This document shows, in pieces, positions 11,074-20,444 of a stretch of DNA of 64,000 nucleotides (the stretch's first letter is position 1; each line of letters begins with the position of its first letter). The stretch lies in assembly GCF_003550175.1 (NCBI RefSeq), contig NZ_QXDF01000001.1:1264501-1328500 (forward strand). The letters are read 5' to 3'. This DNA is from Dichotomicrobium thermohalophilum (GTDB lineage: Bacteria > Pseudomonadota > Alphaproteobacteria > Rhizobiales > Rhodomicrobiaceae). The translations under genes and the position numbers were made by a program. Below the pieces are notes generated by a model that did no database searches, had not been told where the DNA came from, and worked only from the letters and a program-made list of their open reading frames with translations.

Positions 11074-11835
11074 ATGTCAGATACGGCTTCTCTCAAGTAT
11101 GAACGCGACGATCTCTTCCAGGTTGGCGCGGCGCGGGTCCTGTTCTGCGGCAAGTCGTTCATCGCCGATCACACGGGGGCGCTGTACTGGCCGGCCGAAG
11201 AGACGATGATCTTCTCCGATCTGTGCCTCGACAAGGGCTCCTATCTCGCCGAGGACGACGCTGTCCTTCCGCCATATGACACGCTCTCGGTCTTTGAGAA
11301 GGTCGAGGACGCCCTGAGTCGCTATGATCCGGCGCGGGTGATCGCGCTGGGCGAGAGTTTCGGCGGTCCGAACGTCTATCGCCGCGGATTATCGATCCAC
11401 GACATCGACTGGCTCATCGACCTGATGGATGGCCGCGACTGGTACTGGGTCTCCGGCGAAGATGACCCGGGGATCCCGGAAAAGGTCGGCGGCACTGTCT
11501 GTCCGAACGTCTCGCTGGCGAGCCTGCGCTTCCGCAATGAACCGGTCCGCGCGCCGATCACCCATGAGGTTGCCGGCGGCGTCCATCCGGTGGCGACGTT
11601 CACGCAGTATGACCGCGTGACGCGGGCGCGCTGCTTCGTCTCCAACGGCATGCGGATGCTTCTGCCGTCCGTGGGCCACTATGGGCCGGGCACCAACGTG
11701 CTGGACAAGACCCTTGACCCGCTGATGGGCCACGAAGGGCTGTTCGTGTGGGTGGTCAGCCACGGGCAGGCATTCCCGATCGCTGCGGGGCAGTTGCTCG
11801 GTGAGGATGAGGTCGAGGACGCAAGCCTGATGTAG
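11074..11835 (+). CDS. Metallophosphoesterase-like protein (PdeM/COG1407-related) with degenerate metal site
   Basis: The 253-residue product follows the PdeM-like metallophosphoesterase pattern along its length (GALYWPAEETMIFSDLCLDK, LPPYDT, RVIALGESF, WYWVSGEDDP, THEVAGGVHPVATF). The expected metal ligands are mostly changed: D-x-H is D49-L-C51, G-D is G93-E94, G-N-H-D is G128-E-D-D131, and the late A-G-H-x-H-P is A-G-G-V-H-P. Active family members are two-metal phosphodiesterases, often beside a DNA ligase and helicase, none of which is here. It is probably a non-catalytic or re-purposed relative. ATG 11074 follows GAGGGGG; TTG 11065 is less likely. It ends one base before the convergent membrane-protein gene. 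Confidence 0.72.
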   Translation: MSDTASLKYERDDLFQVGAARVLFCGKSFIADHTGALYWPAEETMIFSDLCLDKGSYLAEDDAVLPPYDTLSVFEKVEDALSRYDPARVIALGESFGGPNVYRRGLSIHDIDWLIDLMDGRDWYWVSGEDDPGIPEKVGGTVCPNVSLASLRFRNEPVRAPITHEVAGGVHPVATFTQYDRVTRARCFVSNGMRMLLPSVGHYGPGTNVLDKTLDPLMGHEGLFVWVVSHGQAFPIAAGQLLGEDEVEDASLM

Positions 11836-11836
11836 C

Positions 11837-12250
11837 TCAGCCCGGCGGCCGGGTGAAAAGCGGCGGCGCCAGCAAGACGGCCAGCACGGCAAGTGCGAAC
11901 AGGTTGCCCTCCGCGATCGTGGTGGGCGACAGCGTCTCGAACAGCCGGGCGAGCGGTGCGGGCTGCTGTGAAGCGATGAGGGCATATTCGAATCCGAGCG
12001 TAAGCGCAGCCCAGATACCCCCGAGCAGCCAGGCCGCCCAGCGCGCTGCGCCGCCTATGAGCCGCCGAAACATCACGAAAGCATAAAGCGCCAGCAGAAC
12101 CGCCAGCGTGATGCCGCTCGCCGGCTGCGCTGCCGCGCCGAACGCGGGCTGCAATGCCAGTTCGCGCAATGCGGCATTGCCGATGGCAATGACCGGCATC
12201 GGCAGCCAGGCGAGCGTGCCCCGCAGCAAAAATCTCCCAGAGCTGCGCAT
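11837..12250 (-). CDS. Predicted four-helix membrane protein, unknown function
   Basis: A 137-residue, alanine- and leucine-rich protein with about four membrane helices (residues ~8-26, 44-62, 66-88 and 112-131). I recognise no family. It lies four bases downstream of pdxH on the same strand and is very likely in its operon, a weak clue that it is expressed constitutively. The stop is next to that of the metallophosphoesterase-like gene on the other strand. Confidence 0.65.
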   Translation of the reverse strand: MRSSGRFLLRGTLAWLPMPVIAIGNAALRELALQPAFGAAAQPASGITLAVLLALYAFVMFRRLIGGAARWAAWLLGGIWAALTLGFEYALIASQQPAPLARLFETLSPTTIAEGNLFALAVLAVLLAPPLFTRPPG

Positions 12251-12253
12251 CGA

Positions 12254-12895
12254 TTACGGATAAAGCCGCTCGCGCATCCACGGCGCGTCCGGCCCGCCGC
12301 GCCGGAACAAGAAGCGGTCATGCAGGCGGAAGCGCCGGTTGCGCCAGAATTCGATCTCCACCGGAATCAGGCGGTAGCCGCTCCAGTAGGGTGGGCGCGG
12401 GACGTTGCCGGTCGGATATTTGGCCGTGTATTTCGCCACCGCTTTCTCCAGGCCGAAGCGGGTGCCGAGCGGGCGTGACTGCTGCGAGGCCCAGGCCCCG
12501 ATGCGGCTGCCATAGGCGCGGGTCTCGAAATAGGCATCCGCTTCCTCCGCGCTGACCGGCTCCACAGGCCCGCGCACGCGTACCTGCCGGCGCAGGCTTT
12601 TCCAGTGAAAGCACAGTGCCGCCTTCGGCTGTGCGGCCAGTTCCTGGCCCTTGGTGCTTTCGGTGTTGGTATAGAAGACGAACCCCTCCGGCGTGGCCTC
12701 CTTCAGCAGCACCATGCGCACATTCGGCATCCCGTCAGCGTCCACCGTGGCGAGCGCCATGGCGTTGGCATCGTTGATCTCGCTCTTCGCGGCATCGGCC
12801 ATCCATGCGTCGAACAGCGCGAAGGGGTCGTCCTTGTGCGCCGGATCGCGGTCACCGGGCAATTCCGCGTCTTCGGTCGTGCCGTCCTGACTCAT
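12254..12895 (-). CDS. pdxH: Pyridoxamine/pyridoxine 5'-phosphate oxidase
   Basis: PdxH is the FMN enzyme that makes pyridoxal 5'-phosphate in the last step of vitamin B6 synthesis and salvage. The 213 residues include [49 protein letters not shown], the [14 protein letters not shown] loop, and the C-terminal [17 protein letters not shown] that binds the phosphate. The frame continues upstream to 12964, but starting at ATG 12895 (MSQDGTTED) gives the usual length. It is divergent from fabI. Confidence 0.95.
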   Translation of the reverse strand: MSQDGTTEDAELPGDRDPAHKDDPFALFDAWMADAAKSEINDANAMALATVDADGMPNVRMVLLKEATPEGFVFYTNTESTKGQELAAQPKAALCFHWKSLRRQVRVRGPVEPVSAEEADAYFETRAYGSRIGAWASQQSRPLGTRFGLEKAVAKYTAKYPTGNVPRPPYWSGYRLIPVEIEFWRNRRFRLHDRFLFRRGGPDAPWMRERLYP

Positions 12896-13111
12896 CGTGC
12901 TTGCGCCTGATTTCGTGGTGTCACGCCGAGTGATAACGCGCGACCGTTCCGCCATTCGCGTCAAATGTCAATGCGGCGATGCGCAGCCTGGCGGAACGGC
13001 AGCCAGACCGCTGGCGCTACGGCGCGGGTCAGTGTCACGCGGGCTGGACGCGCATGGCCTTTCGTGTAGGATGCAGCCCAACTTGAAATCCGCGAGACAA
13101 AGAGGACGACG

Positions 13112-13924
13112 GTGGCCGACGGACAACAGTTGATGGCGGGCAAACGCGGGCTTGTCATGGGCGTGGCGAACAACCGCTCGATCGCCTGGGGCATCACGAA
13201 AGCATGCGCGGATGCCGGGGCGGAACTGGCCCTGACCTATCAGGGCGAGGCAATGGAAAAACGTGTGCGCCCGCTGGCCGAAGAGGTCGGCGCCAAGCTC
13301 GTCATGCCCTGCGATGTGACGGACAGCGCCTCGCTCGACGCGGCCTTCGCCACGTTGCGCGAGCAATGGGGCCAGCTCGATTTCGTTGTCCACGCCATCG
13401 CATTCTCCGACAAGTCGGAACTGGACGGCCGATACGTCGACACCTCGGAAGAAAATTTTAAACAGACCCTGCTTGTCTCCTGCTATTCGCTTACCGCAGT
13501 GGCCCAGCGCGCGGAAAAGCTGATGACGGATGGAGGGTCGATCCTCACGCTGACCTATTACGGCGCCGAGAAGGTCATGCCGCATTACAACGTGATGGGG
13601 GTTGCCAAGGCGGCGCTGGAGGCGAGCGTAAAGTATCTCGCGGCCGATCTCGGCAAGGAGGGCATTCGGGTCAACGCGATTTCGGCCGGGCCGATCAAGA
13701 CGCTGGCGGCGTCAGGCATAGGCGACTTCCGTTACATCCTCAAATGGAACGAATACAACGCGCCGTTGCGCCGGACCGTAACGATCGAGGATGTCGGGTA
13801 TTCGGCCGTCTATCTTTTGTCGGATTGGGGACGCAGTGTGACGGGCGAAGTCCATCATGTCGATTGTGGGTACCACGTGGTGGGGATGAAGGCGGAGGAC
13901 GCGCCGGACATCTCCGTTGTGTAA
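13112..13924 (+). CDS. fabI: Enoyl-[acyl-carrier-protein] reductase (NADH)
   Basis: FabI reduces the enoyl-ACP double bond in the last step of fatty-acid elongation. The 270-residue short-chain-dehydrogenase fold shows the typical divergent cofactor site GVANNRSIAWGI and the FabI active-site series TYYGAEKVMPHYNVMGVAKA, with the catalytic tyrosine and lysine. Also typical is VNAISAGPIKTLAASGI. The start is GTG at 13112 behind AGAGGACGACG. It is divergent from pdxH. The following membrane coiled-coil gene is 21 bases away and likely co-transcribed. Confidence 0.96.
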   Translation: MADGQQLMAGKRGLVMGVANNRSIAWGITKACADAGAELALTYQGEAMEKRVRPLAEEVGAKLVMPCDVTDSASLDAAFATLREQWGQLDFVVHAIAFSDKSELDGRYVDTSEENFKQTLLVSCYSLTAVAQRAEKLMTDGGSILTLTYYGAEKVMPHYNVMGVAKAALEASVKYLAADLGKEGIRVNAISAGPIKTLAASGIGDFRYILKWNEYNAPLRRTVTIEDVGYSAVYLLSDWGRSVTGEVHHVDCGYHVVGMKAEDAPDISVV

Positions 13925-13945
13925 GAGGGAAGGGGACGATCCGTC

Positions 13946-14659
13946 ATGGATCCGATGAAAATCATTACGTATATCGCCGTCACCGCGGTCGTGGCGTTGG
14001 TGGCGCTGGGCGGTGTGGCGTTCTATGCAGGCTACACGGCCGGGCTGGGCCCGGAGAAGGCCGGGACGGCCTCCCAGGCGCCAAACGACTCGAACGCGGC
14101 CCTGACCGAGATCAAGAGCCTGAATCGGGAGATCGCTGAACTCAAGGAGGCACTGGCGGAGCGGCGCGACACCAACGAGCAGCGGGCCGACGCCCTCGCC
14201 GAAAGCCAGGCGCGGCTGGCGAAGATGGCGGATGAGCTGGATGCCACCAAGCAGGAGTTGGCCGCGGCCCGGGACGAGGTCGCGACGTTGAAAGAAGAGC
14301 TTGCGGCAGCGAAGCAGGGACGGACGGCAGCAGCCCCGCCTGCGCCGGCGGAGGGCGGCGAGCAGCGTACCGCCGCGGCTGCAACGGCACCGGAACCCGG
14401 CGATGACTCGGTCCTGCTTTATGACCGCTTTCAACTTGAGCGCGAGGCCGCGCGCGGTTTTGATCAGGTTGATCTGCGCTTCGGTCTGGAGACTGTCGGC
14501 TCCAAGTCGGCCGGTCTGAGCGTCAACGGAAAGCGCATCAGCATGCGCGTGAAGGATGGCAAGCAGATCATCCATAAGGGCGTGACCTGCGAGCTGATCC
14601 TGCTGGACACCGATCAGACGGTGCAGCGCGCGCAATTCAGCCTTGCTTGCAAGCGGTAG
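13946..14659 (+). CDS. Membrane-anchored coiled-coil protein with C-terminal beta-rich domain, unknown function
   Basis: The product has 237 residues. A single membrane segment (residues ~6-30) leaves the rest outside the cytoplasm by the look of the N-terminus. Residues ~50-125 are a long regular coiled coil (LNREIAELKEALAERRDTNE and on). An alanine/proline-rich linker follows. The last ~85 residues (starting SVLLYDRFQLEREAARGFDQ) look like a small globular beta domain with a conserved-looking end (GKRISMRVKDGKQIIHKGVT, with one cysteine pair CEL...ACKR). I recognise no family. It lies between fabI and a phosphatase in one operon-like run. Confidence 0.65.
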   Translation: MDPMKIITYIAVTAVVALVALGGVAFYAGYTAGLGPEKAGTASQAPNDSNAALTEIKSLNREIAELKEALAERRDTNEQRADALAESQARLAKMADELDATKQELAAARDEVATLKEELAAAKQGRTAAAPPAPAEGGEQRTAAAATAPEPGDDSVLLYDRFQLEREAARGFDQVDLRFGLETVGSKSAGLSVNGKRISMRVKDGKQIIHKGVTCELILLDTDQTVQRAQFSLACKR

Positions 14660-14672
14660 TTTCTGACGCCGC

Positions 14673-15263
14673 ATGCGCTTGGACGGCGTTACCATCTACT
14701 TTGTGCGCCACGGCCAGACCGACTGGAACGCTGAGGCCCGATTCCAGGGGCATCTGGACATCCCGCTCAATGACACCGGACGGGCGCAGGCCGCACGCAA
14801 TGGCGCAGTCCTGGCCCGGGTGATCGGCGATCCGGCGGACTTCGATTTCGTCTCCAGCCCGCTCAGCCGCGCATCCGAAACAATGCAGATCGTGCGCCGC
14901 GCGCTGGCAGTCGAGCCTACAGCCTATCGAACCGACCGGCGTCTGCGTGAGATCAACGGCGGCGATAACCAGGGGAAGCTGCCGACAGAGGTCGTAGCGG
15001 CGATAGAGCGGTATGCGGGACGCGCGCCGGCCGATCGCTGGGGGTTCCAGCACCCTGGCGGCGAAAGCTACGCGATGCTCTATCAGCGCGTGTGTGACTG
15101 GCTCGAAAGCGTGAAACGCGATACAGTCGTCACGGCGCATGGGGGCGTGATGCGCTGCCTGCGGCGATACGTCGAAGGGCTGGACCCCGAGGCGACGTTG
15201 CAGATGGCGGTGCCGCAGGACAAGGTGCTGGTTATTCGCGCCGGCGCGCTCGACTGGATTTGA
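14673..15263 (+). CDS. Histidine phosphatase family protein (phosphoglycerate mutase-like)
   Basis: A 196-residue member of the histidine phosphatase superfamily: YFVRHGQTDWNAEARFQGH with the phospho-accepting histidine, DIPLNDTGRAQA, SSPLSRASETMQI, REINGGDNQGK, and the second catalytic histidine in VVTAHGGVMR. Relatives dephosphorylate small phosphorylated metabolites or act as CobC-type phosphatases. The exact substrate is open; no cobalamin genes are nearby. It lies 13 bases after the coiled-coil gene and 42 before aroC, in the same direction. Confidence 0.88.
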   Translation: MRLDGVTIYFVRHGQTDWNAEARFQGHLDIPLNDTGRAQAARNGAVLARVIGDPADFDFVSSPLSRASETMQIVRRALAVEPTAYRTDRRLREINGGDNQGKLPTEVVAAIERYAGRAPADRWGFQHPGGESYAMLYQRVCDWLESVKRDTVVTAHGGVMRCLRRYVEGLDPEATLQMAVPQDKVLVIRAGALDWI

Positions 15264-15305
15264 GCGCCTAACTTGCCGCGCCCCCTCAGCGAAGGTCGCA
15301 GAGTC

Positions 15306-16397
15306 ATGTCTCACAACACCTTTGGGCATCTGTTCCGCCTGACCACCTGGGGCGAGAGCCACGGCCCGGCCATCGGCTGCGTCATCGACGGGTGCCCACC
15401 CGGTATCCCGCTGACCGAAGAGGACATTCAGCCTTGGCTGGATCGGCGCCGCCCCGGCCAGTCACGCTACACGACACAGCGGCAGGAAGCCGATCAGGTC
15501 AGGATCATGTCGGGCGTGTTCGCAGGTGATGACGGCGTCCGGCTCACGACCGGCACGCCGATTGCGCTTCAGATCGAGAATGTCGACCAGCGGTCGAAAG
15601 ACTACGGCGAGATCAAGGACAAGTTCCGGCCCGGCCACGCCGACTACACCTATCTCGCCAAGTACGGGATCCGTGACTATCGCGGCGGGGGACGCTCCTC
15701 GGCGCGGGAGACGGCGATGCGCGTCGCAGCCGGTGCGGTGGCACGCAAGGTGCTCGCTGGCATGACCATCCGCGGCGCGCTGGTGCAGCTCGGACCTCAC
15801 GAAATCGATCGCGGGAACTGGGACTGGGACGAAGTCGACCGCAACCCGTTCTTCGCCCCTGACGCTGAGGCCGCAGCGCGCTGGGCCGATTATCTGGACG
15901 GCGTGCGCAAGGCCGGCTCCTCGGCCGGCGCGGTGATCGAGATCGTTGCCGAAGGCGTGCCGCCGGGCCTGGGCGCGCCGCTTTACGGCAAGCTCGACCA
16001 GGACATTGCTGCCGCTTTCATGAGCATCAATGCGGTCAAGGGAGTCGAAATCGGGGCAGGCTTCGCGGCTGCGGCGCTGTCGGGCGAGGAGAACGCCGAT
16101 GAAATGCGCATGCGCCCGGACGGGACGCCCGAGTTTCTGTCGAACAAGGCTGGCGGGGTCCTGGGCGGGCTGTCCACGGGCCAGCCAATCGTGGCGCGGT
16201 TCGCCGTGAAGCCGACCTCCTCGATCCTCAAGCCGCGGCAGACGGTCGATGCCACCGGGCAGGAGACGGAGATCGTCACCAAGGGGCGGCACGATCCTTG
16301 CGTGGGTATTCGGGCGGTGCCGGTCGGCGAGGCGATGATGGCGCTGGTGCTGGCCGATCACCTGCTGCGTCACCGCGCGCAATGCGGCGGGACATGA
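15306..16397 (+). CDS. aroC: Chorismate synthase
   Basis: AroC makes chorismate from 5-enolpyruvylshikimate 3-phosphate with reduced FMN, the last step of the shikimate route. The 363 residues match the family. Visible are [20 protein letters not shown] at the start, the [14 protein letters not shown] loop, the [18 protein letters not shown] signature, and [17 protein letters not shown] near the end. The ATG at 15306 is fixed by the family N-terminus; an upstream TTG at 15273 would add residues not seen in relatives. Confidence 0.97.
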   Translation: MSHNTFGHLFRLTTWGESHGPAIGCVIDGCPPGIPLTEEDIQPWLDRRRPGQSRYTTQRQEADQVRIMSGVFAGDDGVRLTTGTPIALQIENVDQRSKDYGEIKDKFRPGHADYTYLAKYGIRDYRGGGRSSARETAMRVAAGAVARKVLAGMTIRGALVQLGPHEIDRGNWDWDEVDRNPFFAPDAEAAARWADYLDGVRKAGSSAGAVIEIVAEGVPPGLGAPLYGKLDQDIAAAFMSINAVKGVEIGAGFAAAALSGEENADEMRMRPDGTPEFLSNKAGGVLGGLSTGQPIVARFAVKPTSSILKPRQTVDATGQETEIVTKGRHDPCVGIRAVPVGEAMMALVLADHLLRHRAQCGGT

Positions 16398-16428
16398 GCG
16401 ACGTCCACCAGACCCACGAGCGCTTTTG

Positions 16429-16995
16429 ATGACGGCACAGGCGCAACCTCCGCAAAGGCCCTCCGAAGAGACCAAGCCGTCACAGGAAGAGGTCATGAGC
16501 CGCGGCTTCGCCTTGCCCTATGGGGCGAACCGCGGTGGCTTCCGCTTCTATTTCATGGCCTTCGTCGCGCTGATGTCGCTGGGCATCTATGTCTCGGGCG
16601 GACAGCAGTTTTTTCTGCCGCTGGGCATCGCGGCGGGCAGCGTGGCCTATTACTTTTATCCGCTGATTGAGGGGCGCCCGCGCTTCGGCGCGAATGAATA
16701 CGGTATCTTCTGTGACGGTCTCGGGCTGATCCCGTGGCGGGAGGTGAATGACATCCTGCTGCGCACCTTCGCGGTGCGGAACATTGAGAACAAGGAGCTG
16801 CACATCCAGCTCAAGCGCGATCTCGACCACGCGCTTATCGCCGACTGGCGCCGCCAGCCGCTCTACCGCATCCTGATGAAGCTGCCATGGAAGCTCGGTC
16901 CCGATAATGTCGTCCGCATCCGGCTGGAACCGTTCCGGCCGGACCCCGAGCAGATCCACAGCACCATGACCCGGCTCTGGCACTATTATCGTTAG
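16429..16995 (+). CDS. Predicted membrane protein with PH-like cytoplasmic domain, unknown function
   Basis: The 188-residue product has a polar N-terminus rich in Q, P, S and E. Two adjacent membrane helices follow (residues ~40-76). The cytoplasmic domain beginning RFGANEYGIFCDGLGLIPWR has the short-strand pattern of bacterial PH-like domains (turns such as GLIPWREVNDI and LHIQLKRDL). I cannot name the family with certainty. It starts 31 bases after aroC and is probably the last gene of the fabI-aroC run. Confidence 0.6.
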   Translation: MTAQAQPPQRPSEETKPSQEEVMSRGFALPYGANRGGFRFYFMAFVALMSLGIYVSGGQQFFLPLGIAAGSVAYYFYPLIEGRPRFGANEYGIFCDGLGLIPWREVNDILLRTFAVRNIENKELHIQLKRDLDHALIADWRRQPLYRILMKLPWKLGPDNVVRIRLEPFRPDPEQIHSTMTRLWHYYR

Positions 16996-17095
16996 GCATT
17001 TCGTCTGGACTTTCAGCTATGTGACGCCATCTATGGCGTAAGGCGTGCTCGCGCAAAATTCATTCTCGGCAATCCGTTTCTGGAAGGCAGATTTC

Positions 17096-18094
17096 ATGAC
17101 GGCATCTTCATTCAGCCGGCGGTCCCTGTTGCGTGTAGCTGCGGCTGCGCCGCTCGTTTCAGTAGCTAGTTCCGCAGCGGCTCAGGCACCGGAATTGCAG
17201 AAGGGCCCGCAGGCGCGGCAGGCGCCGGGCTTCTACCGCTTCAGGCTGGGCGATTATCTCGTCACTATCGTCAGCGACGGGCAACTCAGTCTGCCCACGC
17301 CGACGCTCGCCGCGAACGTCCCGGAGGCTACGCTGCGCAGCTACCTCAAGACGATCCGTCAGGGGGCGGACATGCAGCGGGGGCATCTCAACCTGACACT
17401 GATCGACACAGGTGAGCAGATCATCCTCGTCGATGCAGGCGCCGGGCCGGATTTCCAGGAGAGCGCCGGGCGAATCGAGGCGAGCTTGAAGGCCGCAGGT
17501 TACAGCCCCGAAGACATCACGCTTGTCGTCATCACGCATGGCCACCCGGACCACGTCTGGGGCATCCTTGACGATGCGGGCGAGGCGCCGCGCTTTCCGC
17601 ATGCCGAATACGCGATCAATTCTGAGGAATGGCGCTTCTGGACCGATGAGAAGCTGGCCGAGCGGCTGCCCGAGGCGCGCAAGCCGATGGCCCGTGGTGC
17701 GCGCAAGAACCTGACCGCCGTCTCCGCGCGCACGACCCGGGCCAATCCTGACGCCGAAGTGGCACCGGGCGTGCGGCTGTTTTCCGCGCCGGGGCACACG
17801 CCCGGCCATTCGGGCGTGATGGTCGAGTCGGCGAGCGAGCGGCTTCTGGTCGTGGGCGATGCGCTGACGCATCCATATATCTCGTTCGAGCAGCCGGGCT
17901 GGCATTTCGGCTTCGACATGGACGGCGAAAAGGCGGCGGAGACGCGCAAGCGGATACTGGAGATGGCCGCGAGCGAGGACATGCGGATCGCCCTTTATCA
18001 TGCGCCGTTCCCCGGCGTTGGGCGCGTGGCGCCTCTGAACACGGCCTATCGCTTTATCCCGGAGAACTGGGACTGGAATGTCGAACCGGCGTGA
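17096..18094 (+). CDS. Tat-exported metallo-beta-lactamase-fold hydrolase (lactonase-like)
   Basis: A 332-residue protein with an N-terminal twin-arginine signal (FSRRSLLRVAAAAPLVSVAS, ending AAAQA), so it is predicted to be periplasmic. The metal motif VVITHGHPDHVWG is the HxHxDH signature. Further ligands are likely in GHTPGHSGV and VVGDALTH. The layout (ILVDAGAGPDF, then HPDHVWG) resembles lactonase and alkyl-sulfatase-like branches of the superfamily, but the substrate is not fixed. ATG 17096 follows GGAAGGC and fits the signal peptide; an upstream frame to 17045 is not needed. It is a stand-alone gene before tRNA-Leu. Confidence 0.82.
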   Translation: MTASSFSRRSLLRVAAAAPLVSVASSAAAQAPELQKGPQARQAPGFYRFRLGDYLVTIVSDGQLSLPTPTLAANVPEATLRSYLKTIRQGADMQRGHLNLTLIDTGEQIILVDAGAGPDFQESAGRIEASLKAAGYSPEDITLVVITHGHPDHVWGILDDAGEAPRFPHAEYAINSEEWRFWTDEKLAERLPEARKPMARGARKNLTAVSARTTRANPDAEVAPGVRLFSAPGHTPGHSGVMVESASERLLVVGDALTHPYISFEQPGWHFGFDMDGEKAAETRKRILEMAASEDMRIALYHAPFPGVGRVAPLNTAYRFIPENWDWNVEPA

Positions 18095-18193
18095 TCACTT
18101 TTGCGCCACCGCCAAAGCCGTGATATCGCGCTGGCCCAGCGCGGATTGGCTGTGATATAGGCCCTTAAAGTCTTGACGCGGAGGCAATACGCT

Positions 18194-18278
<85 letters not shown>

Positions 18279-18353
18279 AGGGGTAAAGCGCATGAATCGT
18301 CCGGGGCGCCCCGGCTGGCAAGAATCACAAGAGACGAACGGAAAACACGGATT

Positions 18354-19703
18354 ATGCAGGTTACTGAGACGGTTTCGGATGGACTCAAGCGCGAGCTGAA
18401 GGTGACGGTCGCGCGCCCGGAGATCGAGGAAAAGGTCGATGCGCGCCTTCAGGAGATGAAGCAGCGTGCGAACATCAAGGGTTTCCGGCCGGGGAAGGTG
18501 CCGGTCGAGCATCTGCGCCGTCTCTATGGCCGCTCGATCATGACCGAGGTGCTTCAGCAGACCATCTCCGAGACCAGCCAGCAGGCGCTGGCCGAGCGCG
18601 ATGAGCGCCCGGCGCAACAGCCGCAGATCAACCTGCCGGAAGACTCCGAGGGCGTCGAGAACATCATCAGCGGCGAGGCCGATCTCGAATACACGATGTC
18701 CTTCGAGGTCATCCCGGACATGGAGCTGGCCGACCTCAGCAAGCTGGACCTTGAAAAGGAGGTCGCGGAGGTCGACGAGGAGGACGTCGAGAAGAGTGTT
18801 CAGCAGCTTCTCGAATCGAGCGCGACCTATGAGCCGAAGGACGGCGCGGCGGAAGAGGGCGATCAGCTCAAGGTGGATTTCGTCGGCAAGATCGACGGTG
18901 AGCCGTTCGAGGGCGGTTCGGCCGAGGACATCTCGGTGGTGATCGGGAAGAACCAGTTTATTCCCGGGTTCGAGGAAGGGCTTGTCGGCGCGAAGCCCGG
19001 CGAGGAGCGCACCGTCGATGTGACCTTCCCGGAAGAATACGGCGCGGAGCATCTCGCCGGCAAGCACGCGCAGTTCGACGTGAAGGTGAAGGAGGTCGGC
19101 GCGCCGAAGCTCCCGGAGGCCGACGACGAATTCGCCAAGAACATGGGCTTCGAGTCCATGGACAAACTCCGCGAGGCGATCCGCGACAAGCTTTCCAAGG
19201 AGCTGGAACAGGCCAGCCGCACCAAGCTCAAGCGCCAGCTTCTCGACGAGCTGGAGAAGGCGCACGATTTTGAATTGCCTGGCTCACTCGTGGAGCAGGA
19301 GTTCAACGAGCTTTGGCGCCAGACCACCCAGCAGATGGAGCGCGCCGGGAAGAGCTTCGAGGACATGGAGACCACCGAGGAGGACGAACGCGAGCGCAAT
19401 CGCAAGCTCGCCGAGCGCCGCGTGCGCCTTGGCCTGGTCCTTGCCGAGATCGGACAGCGTAACGATATCGAGGTGACTGACGAGGAAATGAAACGGGCGA
19501 TGATGGATCAGGCCCGTCAGTATCCCGGTCAGGAAAAGCAGGTCATCGAGTATTTCCAGCAGAACCCGAGTGCGCTGATCGAGCTGCGCGGGCCCATCTT
19601 TGAGGAAAAGGTGGTGGATTACGCACTGGCGATGGCCAATGTCACGGAAAAGCCCGTGTCGAAGGACGAGCTGTTCAACATGCCGGAGGAAGAGGCTGCG
19701 TAA
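18354..19703 (+). CDS. tig: Trigger factor, ribosome-bound chaperone and peptidyl-prolyl isomerase
   Basis: Trigger factor binds the ribosomal exit tunnel and shields nascent chains. All three parts are visible in 449 residues. The N-terminal ribosome-binding domain has the signature GFRPGKVPVEHLRRLYGRSI. The FKBP-type isomerase domain includes GDQLKVDFVGKIDGEPFEGG and FIPGFEEGLVGAKPGEER. The long helical C-terminal domain ends MPEEEAA. ATG 18354 matches the family (MQVTETVSDGLKREL). It heads the tig-clpP-clpX-lon-HU cluster and may be read through from tRNA-Leu. Confidence 0.97.
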   Translation: MQVTETVSDGLKRELKVTVARPEIEEKVDARLQEMKQRANIKGFRPGKVPVEHLRRLYGRSIMTEVLQQTISETSQQALAERDERPAQQPQINLPEDSEGVENIISGEADLEYTMSFEVIPDMELADLSKLDLEKEVAEVDEEDVEKSVQQLLESSATYEPKDGAAEEGDQLKVDFVGKIDGEPFEGGSAEDISVVIGKNQFIPGFEEGLVGAKPGEERTVDVTFPEEYGAEHLAGKHAQFDVKVKEVGAPKLPEADDEFAKNMGFESMDKLREAIRDKLSKELEQASRTKLKRQLLDELEKAHDFELPGSLVEQEFNELWRQTTQQMERAGKSFEDMETTEEDERERNRKLAERRVRLGLVLAEIGQRNDIEVTDEEMKRAMMDQARQYPGQEKQVIEYFQQNPSALIELRGPIFEEKVVDYALAMANVTEKPVSKDELFNMPEEEAA

Positions 19704-19811
19704 CGCGGCCATGCTCCGGCGGGCGCGGGGGCTCGGCTCTCGCCTGCGACAATCCGGTGCGACCGCTCTTCAAACGCCGCCCGGCGCGCGGCTGGCAAAC
19801 AGGAAACGACC

Positions 19812-20444
19812 ATGAGCGATCCGAACGATATCTACATGTCCTCGCTGGTCCCGATGGTGGTCGAGCAGACCAACCGCGGCGAGCGGGCCTATGACATTTT
19901 CTCGCTGCTCCTGAAGGAGCGGATCATCTTCGTGACCGGCCCGATCGAGGACCACGTCGCCTCGCTGGTGACGGCACAGCTCTTGTACCTGGAGTCGGAT
20001 AACCCGAAGAAAGAGATCTCCATGTACATCAACTCGCCCGGCGGTATCGTGACCTCGGGCATGGCGATCTATGACACCATGCAGTTCATTCGTCCGCCGG
20101 TTGCGACGCTTTGTATCGGCCAGGCGGCCTCCATGGGCTCGCTCCTGCTGGCTGGCGGCGAAGCGGGTATGCGTTTCGCGCTGCCGCACTCGCGCATCAT
20201 GGTGCATCAGCCCTCCGGCGGCTTCCAGGGTCAGGCGAGCGATATCGAGCGTCACGCCGAAGACATCCTGAAGCTGAAGCGGCGACTGAACGAGATTTAC
20301 GTGCATCACACTGGCCAGCCCTATGACGTCATCGAGCGGACGCTGGACCGCGACTATTTCATGTCCGCGACCGATGCCAAGGAGTTCGGCGTGGTGGACC
20401 AGGTGCTCGACAAGCGCGAACTGCCGGTGGACGAAAAGGTCTAG
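19812..20444 (+). CDS. clpP: ATP-dependent Clp protease proteolytic subunit
   Basis: ClpP forms the tetradecameric serine-protease barrel that degrades substrates fed by ClpX or ClpA. The 210 residues contain the serine in [14 protein letters not shown], the histidine in [15 protein letters not shown], and the aspartate in the RTLDRDYFM region, as well as [15 protein letters not shown] and [24 protein letters not shown] precedes the ATG. It lies 108 bases after tig and 389 before clpX, in the standard alphaproteobacterial order. Confidence 0.98.
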   Translation: MSDPNDIYMSSLVPMVVEQTNRGERAYDIFSLLLKERIIFVTGPIEDHVASLVTAQLLYLESDNPKKEISMYINSPGGIVTSGMAIYDTMQFIRPPVATLCIGQAASMGSLLLAGGEAGMRFALPHSRIMVHQPSGGFQGQASDIERHAEDILKLKRRLNEIYVHHTGQPYDVIERTLDRDYFMSATDAKEFGVVDQVLDKRELPVDEKV

